From Nevskiaceae bacterium (GTDB lineage: Bacteria; Pseudomonadota; Gammaproteobacteria; Steroidobacterales; Steroidobacteraceae): a stretch of DNA of 64,000 nt. The DNA lies in the NCBI GenBank assembly GCA_024234075.1, contig JACKOV010000003.1, positions 372,001 through 436,000 of the forward strand, written 5' to 3'. Below are positions 7,882 to 15,895 of the stretch, piece by piece. The first letter of the stretch is position 1. Each line of letters begins with the position of its first letter. A program made the position numbers and the translations under genes. The notes beneath the pieces were generated by a model. It made no database searches, was not told the origin of the DNA, and saw only the letters and a list, made by a program, of their open reading frames with translations.

Positions 7882-9764
7882 TGGGTGGCGAGATCGCGTT
7901 CCGCCGCTATGCCGAGGGCCAGCACGCCAAGGACCTGTTGCGGCTGATCACCTGCGGCAGCGTCGATGACGGCAAAAGCACACTGATCGGCCGGCTGCTG
8001 CTCGACACCGGCAGCCTGCCCGAGGACGTGGTACGCGCCGCCGCGCGCGACAGCGAGCGCTGGGGTACCAATGGCGACCAGCTCGACGTGGCCTTGCTGG
8101 TCGACGGCCTGCAGTCCGAGCGCGAGCAGGGCATCACGATCGACGTCGCGCACCGCTACTTCGACACCGCCCGCCGCAAGTTCATCCTCGCCGATACGCC
8201 TGGCCACGAGCAGTACACACGCAACATGGCGACCGCCGCCTCGACCGCGACCGCCGCCGTGCTGCTGCTCGATGCCAGCCGCGGCCTGCGGCCACAGACT
8301 CTGCGGCACGCCTGTATCGCGCGGCTGATGGGCGTGCGACAGTTCATCGTCGCGGTCAACAAGATGGATCTCGTCGGCCACGATCCGGCGGTGTACGCGC
8401 AGATCGTCGCCACCACCCGCGAAGCGCTGGCGCGCCTGCCGTCGCACGAGGCGCATTTCGTGCCACTGGTCGCGCGCAGCGGCGACAACGTCGTCGGACG
8501 CAGCGCCGCGCTCGACTGGTATACCGGGCCGACACTGCTCGGGTTGCTCGAGACACTCGACTCGAGCGAGCCCGAGGCGCCGGAGCTGCGCCTGCCGGTG
8601 CAGTACGTCGCCCGTCCGAACGAGCACTTCCGCGGCTATGCCGGCACGATCAGCGGCGGACAGCTGCAAGTCGGCGACAAGGTCGTCGCGCTGCCTGCGG
8701 GCGTGCGCAGCCAGGTCGTGTCGATCGACACCGCCCAGGGTCCGCGCCAGCAGGCTGCGGTGGGCGAGGCGGTGATGATCACGCTGGCCGATCAGCTCGA
8801 TCTCGGCCGCGGCCAGGTGCTGGCGCATCTCGCGGCGCCGCCGAACGTCGGTACGCGCTTCGAGGCTGAGGTGGTCTGGATGGCGCCACAGCCGCTGGTC
8901 GCCGGCGACGGCCTGGAATTCAAGTTCGCGCATCGCTATGTCGCCGGCAGTGCGGCCCGCGTCGTGCATCGCGTCGATGTCGCCGATCTCGGCGCGCACC
9001 CGGCCATGACCCTCGGGCTCAACGACGTCGGCCGCTGTGAGTTCGTGCTGGCCGAGCCGATCGCATTCGACAGCTATGACGAGCATCGGGCCACCGGCAG
9101 TTTCGCGATCATCGACCGTGTCACCCACCAGACGCTCGGCGCCGGCCTGGTGCGCAGTGCCTCGCGCGGCCGTCTGATCGCGGCGCCGGAGCAGGTGACG
9201 CGCCCGCAGCGCGCGGCGCAGAAGCATCAGCGCCCGGCCGTCGTCTGGCTGAACGGCCTGTCCGGCTCGGGCAAGTCGACGATCGGGGCGGCGCTGGACC
9301 GGGCGCTGTTCGAGCGCGGCCACCACAGCTATCTGCTGGATGGCGATGGCCTGCGCCAGGGGCTGAATCGCGATCTCGGCTTCTCGCCGCCGGAGCGGCG
9401 CGAGAACCTGCGGCGAGCTGCCGAGGCGGCCCGCCTGCTCGCCGATGCCGGCCTGATCGTGATCGCCGCGTTCATTTCGCCACTGCAGTCGGACCGCGAT
9501 GCGGTGCGGGCGATCGTCGGCGCCGAGCTGTTGGTCGACGTACACGTCGATGCGCCGCTGGCCGAGTGCGAGCGTCGCGACCCCAAGGGCCATTACCGCC
9601 GTGTCCGGGCCGGCACGCTGCGCGAGTTCACCGGGATCGATGCGCCGTATGAGCCGCCGCAGTCGCCGGACCTGCGGCTCGACACCTTGCAGCTCGATCT
9701 CGCGGCGGCCGTGGACCGGCTGCTGGCGTATCTCGAGGCGGACGGCTGCCTGGCGACGGCGTGA
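7881..9764 (+). CDS. cysNC: Bifunctional sulfate adenylyltransferase subunit 1 / adenylylsulfate kinase (CysN-CysC fusion)
   Basis: The N-terminal part is the regulatory GTPase of ATP sulfurylase; the C-terminal part phosphorylates APS to PAPS. GTPase motifs: GSVDDGKST at 26-34, DTPGHEQ at 106-112, NKMD at 160-163, then EF-Tu-like beta barrels. The APS kinase domain starts near 450 with P-loop GLSGSGKST at about 458-466, followed by LLDGDGLRQGLNRDLGFS and DPKGHYRRVRAG...FTGIDAPYE. At 627 residues the length equals one CysN plus one CysC. The fusion ties PAPS formation to sulfate activation and fits the PAPS-type CysH in the facing operon. It is translationally coupled to cysD. Confidence 0.97.
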   Translation: MGGEIAFRRYAEGQHAKDLLRLITCGSVDDGKSTLIGRLLLDTGSLPEDVVRAAARDSERWGTNGDQLDVALLVDGLQSEREQGITIDVAHRYFDTARRKFILADTPGHEQYTRNMATAASTATAAVLLLDASRGLRPQTLRHACIARLMGVRQFIVAVNKMDLVGHDPAVYAQIVATTREALARLPSHEAHFVPLVARSGDNVVGRSAALDWYTGPTLLGLLETLDSSEPEAPELRLPVQYVARPNEHFRGYAGTISGGQLQVGDKVVALPAGVRSQVVSIDTAQGPRQQAAVGEAVMITLADQLDLGRGQVLAHLAAPPNVGTRFEAEVVWMAPQPLVAGDGLEFKFAHRYVAGSAARVVHRVDVADLGAHPAMTLGLNDVGRCEFVLAEPIAFDSYDEHRATGSFAIIDRVTHQTLGAGLVRSASRGRLIAAPEQVTRPQRAAQKHQRPAVVWLNGLSGSGKSTIGAALDRALFERGHHSYLLDGDGLRQGLNRDLGFSPPERRENLRRAAEAARLLADAGLIVIAAFISPLQSDRDAVRAIVGAELLVDVHVDAPLAECERRDPKGHYRRVRAGTLREFTGIDAPYEPPQSPDLRLDTLQLDLAAAVDRLLAYLEADGCLATA

Positions 9765-9860
9765 CGCCGCAGCCCGAAGCTGGCAGGCTGGTCTCCGGCA
9801 CCGGACCGGTTGGCGCGAGTCCGGGCGCTGTCCCTGCCATCCGCACCGAGGTTCTTGGCC

Positions 9861-10085
9861 GTGTCAACCGACCCACTCGATCCTGCGACCATTCGCGACC
9901 TCGCCCGGCTCGCCGGCCTGCCCCTGGAGGACGACGAGTTGCCGCGGCGGATCGCCGGCGGCGCGAGCACGGCGATCGCGGCGGTGGCCGGCAGCCTGCG
10001 CGAACCGCTGTTCGACTTCGAGCCGAACGATTACCTGGCGACGCTCGAGGGCCTGGCCGAAGCGCCGCCGGGTGCGGCGACATGA
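9861..10085 (+). CDS. Small GatC/AtzG-like protein, putative amidase partner
   Basis: A 74-residue protein starting at a GTG with GAGG 10 nt upstream; an earlier ATG at 9810 would add 17 poorly supported residues. Visible: DPATIRDLARLAGLPLEDDELPRRI, resembling the LArLagl...e helices of GatC and of AtzG-type small subunits, and LFDFEPNDYLATLEGLAE near the C-terminus. Its stop overlaps the start of the amidase gene (ATGA), the arrangement seen for AtzG-type proteins with their amidases. I infer a non-catalytic partner or maturation subunit of that amidase. Family assignment rests on context and weak pattern similarity, so the substrate is unknown. Confidence 0.55.
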   Translation: MSTDPLDPATIRDLARLAGLPLEDDELPRRIAGGASTAIAAVAGSLREPLFDFEPNDYLATLEGLAEAPPGAAT

Positions 10086-11479
10086 GCGCAGGCAGCGTCG
10101 CGGTACCAGGTCTGGTCGAGCTGGCGGCACGCATCCGCGACGGCCGCACATCGAGTGTCGAAGCGACGCGGGCGGCGCTCGAGGCCGCGCAACACGAGCA
10201 GCCGCGGCTCAATTGCTTCCTCGAAATCGATGCCGAGGCTGCGCTTCGTGCGGCGGCCGCGGCGGATGCGGCGCGGGCCCGCGGTGCGGTGCTGGGTCCC
10301 CTGCACGGTGTACCGCTCGCCCACAAGGACATGTTCGACGTGGCGGGGCGGGTGATCCGCTACGGCTCACGGGTTCGCGGCGAGCATCGCCCGACGACGA
10401 CGGCCACGGTCATCGCCCGGCTCGAGGCAGCCGGGGCTCTCCGCATCGGCTGCCTGAACATGGCGGAGTTCGCGCTCGGGCCGACCGGTCACAATGCCGC
10501 CTGGGGCGATTGTCGCAATGCCATCGATCCGGCTTACATGGCGGGCGGATCGTCGAGTGGTTCGGGTGCTGCGGTCGGTGCGGGCATCGTGACCGGCAGC
10601 CTCGGCTCGGATACCGGCGGTTCGATACGCATCCCGGCGGCGGTCAACGGCGTGGTGGGCGTCAAGCCGACCTATGGCCGTGTGCCGCGCAGCGGGGCCA
10701 TGCGTCTCTCGCCTTCGGCCGACCATATCGGGCCGCTGGCGCGGCGGGTCGTCGATGCGGCGCGGCTGCTTGCCGTCGTCGCCGGCGCGGATCCGCGCGA
10801 TCCGGCCTCGAGCCATCTGCCGGTGCCCGACTACGAGGCCGCGACACAACGCGACATCGCCGGAGTGCGGATCGGTGTGCCGCGCAACTATTTCTACGAC
10901 GTCGCCACGGCGGAGATCCGCAGCGCGATGGAAACGAGTCTCGCCGCGCTCGAGCGCGAAGGGGCGCGCCTGGTCGAGGTGGAGGTTCCCGACGTCGCGG
11001 CCATGTCCGAGCTTAGCCGCGCCATCGTCTATGCCGAGGCGACGGCGCTGCACGGCGTCTGGTTGCGGCAGCGGCCGCAGGACTACACGCCGCAGGTGCG
11101 GGTGCGGGCCAGCACCGGCATCGGCATTCCGTCCTCGGTCTACCTCGAATCCTTGCTGCTGCGCATGCCCTTGCTGGAGCGCTTCGTCGGCGAAGTGTTT
11201 GCGCGTTGCGACGTGCTGCATTCGCCGACCCTGCCGATACCGGTGCCGCGACTGGAGGAGGTCGATGCCGGTGGCGGCGCCGCCCTCTGGACCACGCTCG
11301 CCAAGCTGGTGCACAACACCGCGCCGTTCAACTACCTCGGTTTGCCGGTAGTGGCCGTGCCGGCAGGCCGCACCGGCAATGGTCTGCCGGCCAGCGCGCA
11401 ACTGGCGGGACGGCCGTTCGCGGAGTCGCTGCTGCTGCGCGTCGCGGCGGCGCATGAACGCGCCTTTCCGGCGGCCTGA
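10082..11479 (+). CDS. Amidase signature family hydrolase
   Basis: A 465-residue amidase-signature enzyme hydrolysing an amide C-N bond. The Ser-cisSer-Lys triad is visible: Lys82 in PLAHKDMFDVAG, the serines of GGSSSGSGAAVGAG (about 157-158), and the nucleophile Ser181 in SDTGGSIRIPA. The C-terminal NYLGLPVVAVPAG and LPASAQLAGRP match GatA/AtzF-like members. The ATG overlaps the preceding small gene, so the two are probably coupled. No gatB is next to it, and the partner is not a clear GatC, so a free amidase with its own small subunit is more likely than the tRNA amidotransferase. The substrate cannot be read from sequence. Location after cysNC may mean co-transcription, or only proximity (96-bp gap before the small gene). 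Confidence 0.85.
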   Translation: MSAGSVAVPGLVELAARIRDGRTSSVEATRAALEAAQHEQPRLNCFLEIDAEAALRAAAAADAARARGAVLGPLHGVPLAHKDMFDVAGRVIRYGSRVRGEHRPTTTATVIARLEAAGALRIGCLNMAEFALGPTGHNAAWGDCRNAIDPAYMAGGSSSGSGAAVGAGIVTGSLGSDTGGSIRIPAAVNGVVGVKPTYGRVPRSGAMRLSPSADHIGPLARRVVDAARLLAVVAGADPRDPASSHLPVPDYEAATQRDIAGVRIGVPRNYFYDVATAEIRSAMETSLAALEREGARLVEVEVPDVAAMSELSRAIVYAEATALHGVWLRQRPQDYTPQVRVRASTGIGIPSSVYLESLLLRMPLLERFVGEVFARCDVLHSPTLPIPVPRLEEVDAGGGAALWTTLAKLVHNTAPFNYLGLPVVAVPAGRTGNGLPASAQLAGRPFAESLLLRVAAAHERAFPAA

Positions 11480-11609
11480 AGCCTGCTGCGGGCCCGAGAT
11501 GTTCGCACGCCCGCGGAGCCGGGCCGCGCTTCGGTCGGCTGGGCGCTGCACTCACGGGCATCCGCGCTGTCGCGGAGCCGGGTATCGGGCGGCCGGTGCG
11601 GTTGCTTGT

Positions 11610-12098
11610 TCAGCCCGGCAGGTCGACGCCGATGAAGCGACTGCGGAAGTAGCCCAGCGGCGTGCCGGGCGCATGGGCCGCATCTTCGACTTCGCCGATG
11701 AAGATGCTGTGGCTGCCGCCGTCGAATTCGTTCACCACGCGGCAGCCGAGCGTCGCGATCGTGCCCGCCAGGCGCGGCAGGCCATGGGCATCGACACTGA
11801 ACGGCAGGGAGGCGAACTTGTCGATCGACTTGGCGGCGAAGCGTCGCGCCAGTGCTTCCTGATCGGCGGCGAGCACATTGACGACGAAGCGGCCGGTATC
11901 GACGACCGCGCCGCGTGTGCTCGACTGGCGATTCAGGCAGATCAGCAGTCTCGCGGGTTCGACCGACAACGAGGTGACTGCGCTGGCGGTGATGCCCTGG
12001 GGGCCGGTGGGGTGCCGGGTGGTGACCACGGTTACACCGGTCAGGAAGTGGCCGATCACGTTGCGGAACTCCGCCGGCCCGATCGTCGTCGTGGACAT
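11610..12098 (-). CDS. Flavin reductase-like domain protein
   Basis: A 162-residue FMN-binding split-barrel protein of the flavin reductase-like family (HpaC type), which reduces FMN or FAD with NAD(P)H for a partner oxygenase. Visible: FLTGVTVVTT near the N-terminus, GITASAVTSLSVEPARLLICLN (flavin-binding strand pair), FVVNVLAADQEALA, and GGSHSIFIGEV near residue 128. Its length is typical. It stands alone, divergent from glnE, with no oxygenase nearby in this window, so the partner and role are unknown. The roughly 130 bp between the amidase stop and this gene's stop show nothing notable. Confidence 0.85.
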   Translation of the reverse strand: MSTTTIGPAEFRNVIGHFLTGVTVVTTRHPTGPQGITASAVTSLSVEPARLLICLNRQSSTRGAVVDTGRFVVNVLAADQEALARRFAAKSIDKFASLPFSVDAHGLPRLAGTIATLGCRVVNEFDGGSHSIFIGEVEDAAHAPGTPLGYFRSRFIGVDLPG

Positions 12099-12228
12099 GG
12101 CGAAAGCCTACCGGTCCGCCGGCGTTCCGCCCAGTCGCGCCGCCGGTTGTCGGGCCGCGCCCGCCGCCGCGGCAGGGCCTCTTTGCGTGACACTCGCGTC
12201 GCGGCCGCCGATTTGGCAGTCTGACGGT

Positions 12229-15135
12229 GTGAGTTCCATCGCCGATCTACCGGCGCCGCTCGCCGCGGCCGCCCCCCATGTCCTCGCCTGCAGCGAATTC
12301 GTCGCCACGTCACTCGAGCGGGATCCCGCGCTGCTCGACGACCTGCTGGCCAGCGACGCCTTGCGCAGACCCCGTACCGCGGGTGGCACCGGCTGCTGGC
12401 CCGGTGGGCAGGGCGTCGATCCGGCCGCCGACGAGGCCGCCTGCCAGTCCTGGCTGCGGCGCTGGCGGCGGCGCGAGATGGTGCGGATCGCCTGGCGGGA
12501 TCTCGCCGGGGACGCCGACCTGCAGGAGACGCTCGAGGACCTGTCCGCCTTCGCCGACGATGCGATCGGCGTCGCCTATGAATGCGCCTGGCGCAGCACT
12601 ACCGCGCGCTACGGTACGCCGCGGTCGGAGGACGGCAGCCCGGTGCCGATGGTGGTCGTCGGCATGGGCAAGCTCGGCGGGCGCGAGCTGAACTATTCGT
12701 CCGACATCGATCTGGTGTTCCTGTTTCCGGAGCATGGCGAGACCGATCACGCGGCACCGGTCAGTCACGACGAGTTCTTCATCCGGCTCGGCCAGGCACT
12801 GATGCGACTGTTGTCGGCGCAGACGGCCGACGGCTTCGTGTTCCGGGTCGACATGCGCTTGCGGCCTCTCGGCGATTCGGGTCCGCTGGCCTGCAGCTTT
12901 GCGTCGTTCGAGGACTATCTCGTGCAGCACGGCCGCGATTGGGAGCGCTACGCCTGGATCAAGGCGCGGCCGATCACCGCGCCGACGGCCTATGCCGAGC
13001 TGTACCACGATGCCGTGCGGCCGTTCGTGTTTCGCCGGTATCTCGACTTCGGGGTGTTCGAGAGCCTGCGCGAGATGAAGACCCTGATCGAAAAGCAGGT
13101 GATGCGGCGCGAGATGGCCGACCACATCAAGCTCGGTCCCGGCGGCATCCGCGAAATCGAATTCATCGTGCAGGCGTTCCAGTTGATCCGCGGCGGGCAG
13201 GATCGGCGACTGCAGAATCCGCGGCTGCTCGAGGTGCTGCCGCTGCTCGCCGGCCGGCGGCTGCTCAGCGCGGCCGCGGTGGATGCGCTGGCCAAGGCGT
13301 ACCGCTACCTGCGCACGCTGGAGAACCGGCTGCAGATGATCCACGACGCGCAGGTCCATCAGCTGCCGACCGACCCACCGACCCGCGAGCGGCTGACGCG
13401 GGCGATGCACGAGCCGTCGTGGGACGACTTGCGGCGCACGCTCGAGGGGCATCGGGAACGGGTCCAGGCACAGTTTCATGCGCTGGTGTTCGGGCCGGTT
13501 GCCGAACCCGGCGAGCCCGCGGCGGCCGCGGGCGCAGGTGCCGCTGCGGCATCGACCATCGCTGCCACCGCCGCCGGCCGGCTGCTGCCCGATGCCGCAC
13601 CGCCCGCACCACTGCAGGCCTCGCTGGCGACGCTGCCGTGGTGGGAGGAGGGGTTCGCGCCCGCGTCGCTATGCGAGTCGCTCGAGGCCGTCGGGTTGCG
13701 CGAAGCGGCCGAGGTCGCACGCCTGCTGGTGGAGTTCCGCGCGGGTGCGCTGCTGCGCCGCCTCGATGCCACTTCCGCCCGCCGGCTGCACCGCCTGATG
13801 CCGGAGCTGCTTGAGTCCATGGTGCCGCAACCGGACCCGCTGCCGCTGTTCAAGCGCTTCCTGCGGGTGATCGAGGCGATCGGCCCACGTTCGACCTACT
13901 TCGCGCTGCTCAACGAAAACCCGGCGGCGCGCCGCCGTTTCGTCGATATCTGCCTCAGTGGCGACTTCCTGGCCGGCCAGATCGCCGCGCATCCGTTGCT
14001 GCTCGACGAACTGCTCGACGATCGCGTATTCGGCGCGCCGGCGACCCGGGCCGAGTTCGCCGCGGAACTGGCCGAGCGGATCGCCCGCGTCGATGCCGGC
14101 GATCCGGAGCGCCTGGTCGAGGCCCTGTGCCAGTTCAAGCGTGCCGCGATCTTCCGCATCGCGATCGGCGATCTCACCGGTACCTTGCCGTTGATGCGCG
14201 TCTCGGACCGGCTCACCGACGTCGCCGAACTGATCCTGGAGCAGGCGATGGTCCAGGGCTGGACTCAGTTGACCGCGCAGTTCGGTCGCCCGATGTGCAG
14301 CGAGCGCGCAGGTGCGGTGCGGCGCGAAGTGCGGATCTGCGCGGTCGGCTACGGCAAGCTCGGCGGCATCGAGCTCGGTTACGCGTCCGATCTCGATCTC
14401 GTGTTCCTGCACGACTCGAGCGGTGAAGTGCAGGAGACCGACGGGCCGCAGCCCATCGACAACCAGGTGTTCTTCGTGCGCTTCGCGCAGCGCATCGTGC
14501 ACCTGCTGACCATGCATTCCGCCGCCGGCCGGCTGTACGCGGTCGATGTGCGGCTGCGTCCCTCGGGCAAGGGCGGTATGCTGATCACCCAGATCGACGC
14601 CTTCGCCGACTACCAGCGCCAGGATGCCTGGACCTGGGAGCATCAGGCGTTGCTGCATGCGCGCGCGGTGGCCGGCTCGCCGGAGCTGCGGGCCGAGTTC
14701 GAGCGCATCCGGCTCGAGATCATCACCCACTCGGTACGGCGCGACACCCTGCAGGCCGAGGTGCGCGCGATGCGCGAGCGCATGCGCCGCGAGCTGTCGA
14801 AGGCGAAAGCCGGCGAGTTCGACCTGAAGCAGGGCCCGGGCGGGATCGCCGACATCGAGTTCCTGGCGCAGTACTGGGCGCTGCGCTGGGCCGAAAGCCA
14901 TCCGGCGGTCGCGATTTTCCCGGACACGATCCGGCAGCTCGAAACCCTCGCTTCGGGCGATCTCGTACCGCAGGCCACGGTCGATGTGCTGACCGGGGCG
15001 TATCGCAATTACCGCGAACGCGGCCACCATCGCTCGCTGCAGGATTCGGCCTCGATTGTCGCCGACACGGAGTTCGCGGCGGAGCGGGCCGCGGTTCGTC
15101 GGATCTGGGACGAGACCTTCGGCAGCAGCCTATAA
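12229..15135 (+). CDS. glnE: Bifunctional glutamine synthetase adenylyltransferase / adenylyl-removing enzyme
   Basis: GlnE adenylylates and deadenylylates glutamine synthetase in response to PII and glutamine. Two nucleotidyltransferase domains are visible: the deadenylylase domain with GMGKLGGRELNYSSDIDLVF near residue 145 and the adenylylase domain with GYGKLGGIELGYASDLDLVF near 706. Each is followed by a helical region with the conserved GPGGIREIEFIVQ and GPGGIADIEFLAQ. A GTG start gives 968 residues, close to the family norm. The frame is open much further upstream, but that DNA overlaps the divergent flavin reductase gene. No strong Shine-Dalgarno sequence marks the GTG, so the start is approximate. 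An Ala/Pro-rich linker occurs near residues 425-465. Confidence 0.95.
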   Translation: MSSIADLPAPLAAAAPHVLACSEFVATSLERDPALLDDLLASDALRRPRTAGGTGCWPGGQGVDPAADEAACQSWLRRWRRREMVRIAWRDLAGDADLQETLEDLSAFADDAIGVAYECAWRSTTARYGTPRSEDGSPVPMVVVGMGKLGGRELNYSSDIDLVFLFPEHGETDHAAPVSHDEFFIRLGQALMRLLSAQTADGFVFRVDMRLRPLGDSGPLACSFASFEDYLVQHGRDWERYAWIKARPITAPTAYAELYHDAVRPFVFRRYLDFGVFESLREMKTLIEKQVMRREMADHIKLGPGGIREIEFIVQAFQLIRGGQDRRLQNPRLLEVLPLLAGRRLLSAAAVDALAKAYRYLRTLENRLQMIHDAQVHQLPTDPPTRERLTRAMHEPSWDDLRRTLEGHRERVQAQFHALVFGPVAEPGEPAAAAGAGAAAASTIAATAAGRLLPDAAPPAPLQASLATLPWWEEGFAPASLCESLEAVGLREAAEVARLLVEFRAGALLRRLDATSARRLHRLMPELLESMVPQPDPLPLFKRFLRVIEAIGPRSTYFALLNENPAARRRFVDICLSGDFLAGQIAAHPLLLDELLDDRVFGAPATRAEFAAELAERIARVDAGDPERLVEALCQFKRAAIFRIAIGDLTGTLPLMRVSDRLTDVAELILEQAMVQGWTQLTAQFGRPMCSERAGAVRREVRICAVGYGKLGGIELGYASDLDLVFLHDSSGEVQETDGPQPIDNQVFFVRFAQRIVHLLTMHSAAGRLYAVDVRLRPSGKGGMLITQIDAFADYQRQDAWTWEHQALLHARAVAGSPELRAEFERIRLEIITHSVRRDTLQAEVRAMRERMRRELSKAKAGEFDLKQGPGGIADIEFLAQYWALRWAESHPAVAIFPDTIRQLETLASGDLVPQATVDVLTGAYRNYRERGHHRSLQDSASIVADTEFAAERAAVRRIWDETFGSSL

Positions 15136-15142
15136 TCGCGCC

Positions 15143-15355
15143 ATGAACGCTTCCGAACGCCAGCCGCCCGTCGTGCCGCTGCTGCTGCCCAACGCCCAGA
15201 ACCGCTACGAGGTCACGGCCGAAGACCTGCCGCTGTCCTGCCCGATGCCGCAGATGCAGCTGTGGAATTCGCATCCACGAGTCTATCTGCCGGTGGAGGA
15301 GACGGGGTGGGCGAAGTGTCCTTACTGCTCGGCTGAGTACACGCTGCGGCGTTGA
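15143..15355 (+). CDS. zf-CHCC zinc-finger domain protein
   Basis: A 70-residue protein of the CHCC zinc-finger family (related to the NDUFS6 zinc domain). Visible ligands: Cys in LPLSCPMP, His in SHPRVYLP, and the pair CPYC near the C-terminus. The stretch LWNSHPRVYLPVEETG is typical. In many gammaproteobacteria this small gene sits between glnE/ilvE and LPS core genes, as here, though ilvE is absent. The start is 7 nt after the glnE stop. The function of free-standing members is not established. Confidence 0.85.
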   Translation: MNASERQPPVVPLLLPNAQNRYEVTAEDLPLSCPMPQMQLWNSHPRVYLPVEETGWAKCPYCSAEYTLRR

Positions 15356-15358
15356 CGG

Positions 15359-15453
15359 CGATTCCCTTTCGGAATCGGAGCCAGGTGCCCCGCAACGCGG
15401 ATCGGTGGTGCAGCCCCGGAGAAGCTCTTCAACTCCGGTCCAGAACACCTGGC
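15359..15453. other. Structured convergent intergenic element: hairpin plus possible three-way junction
   Basis: The 147 bp between two convergent genes are full of inverted repeats. First, CGATTCC-N5-GGAATCG at 15359-15377. Then an outer stem GCCAGGTG (15380-15387) with CACCTGGC (15446-15453) encloses two smaller hairpins, CCGC-AAC-GCGG and CCGGAG-N11-CTCCGG, giving a three-way-junction shape of about 74 nt. No U-tract follows on either strand. It may be a bidirectional terminator, a small RNA or a repeat element. It is not a tRNA: no T-arm consensus is present. Confidence 0.45.
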
Positions 15454-15502
15454 ACTATCCTCAGCAGCGCACTCCGAACGAAGAACCCGCCCCGACCAGG
15501 CA

Positions 15503-15895
15503 TCACCGATAGGGTTTGTAAGACTTCTCCTCCACCAACCGCGACCCCAGCGCCGAGTTGATGCGTTTCTTGATCGCGGCCCGCTCGTCGTTGGTCACGT
15601 AGACCGCACGGGCAAGTTCGATGAAGGTCGAGTCGAATTGCTGCGTGGCCTCCTGGTCGCGGATCCGGTCTTCGATGTCCCAGAGGGCTTCGTTGACCTT
15701 CTGCAGCGCGGCTTCGTCGGCGGCCGCGGTGGCGGCGGCGGCGCCGCTGTCCTGCCAGGTGCGTTCGAGCAGGTCGAGCTCGATGCGGACGTTGGCGAGC
15801 CTTGCCGGATCGGTCATGCGCGCGGCCTTGATGCGCAGGATGGTGATCTTGTCGAGCAGTTCGCCGGGCGAGATGGGTACGAGGATGTCCTTCAT
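15503..15895 (-). CDS. DUF6165 family protein
   Basis: A 130-residue soluble protein beginning MKDILVPISPGELLDKITIL, which looks like the DUF6165 family. It is mostly helical and charged, with a likely coiled coil over about 35-110 (Ala/Glu/Gln-rich). No catalytic motif is recognised. Its ATG overlaps the stop of the upstream glycosyltransferase (ATGA), so it is co-translated with an LPS-core gene. Members are often found beside heptosyltransferase and Kdo kinase genes, which suggests a link to LPS core assembly, but the biochemical role is unknown. The frame stays open far upstream only as a shadow of the neighbouring gene. Confidence 0.8.
   Translation of the reverse strand: MKDILVPISPGELLDKITILRIKAARMTDPARLANVRIELDLLERTWQDSGAAAATAAADEAALQKVNEALWDIEDRIRDQEATQQFDSTFIELARAVYVTNDERAAIKKRINSALGSRLVEEKSYKPYR

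Noticed and set aside
10082..11479. GatA subunit of the tRNA amidotransferase
   Set aside because: The amidase motifs are shared by the whole family; there is no gatB, and the small upstream protein is not a clear GatC.
15380..15453. tRNA-like or tRNA-Sec-like fold in the convergent intergenic element
   Set aside because: The CTTCAA resembles an anticodon loop, but there is no GTTCRA T-arm, no acceptor end and the stem lengths are wrong.
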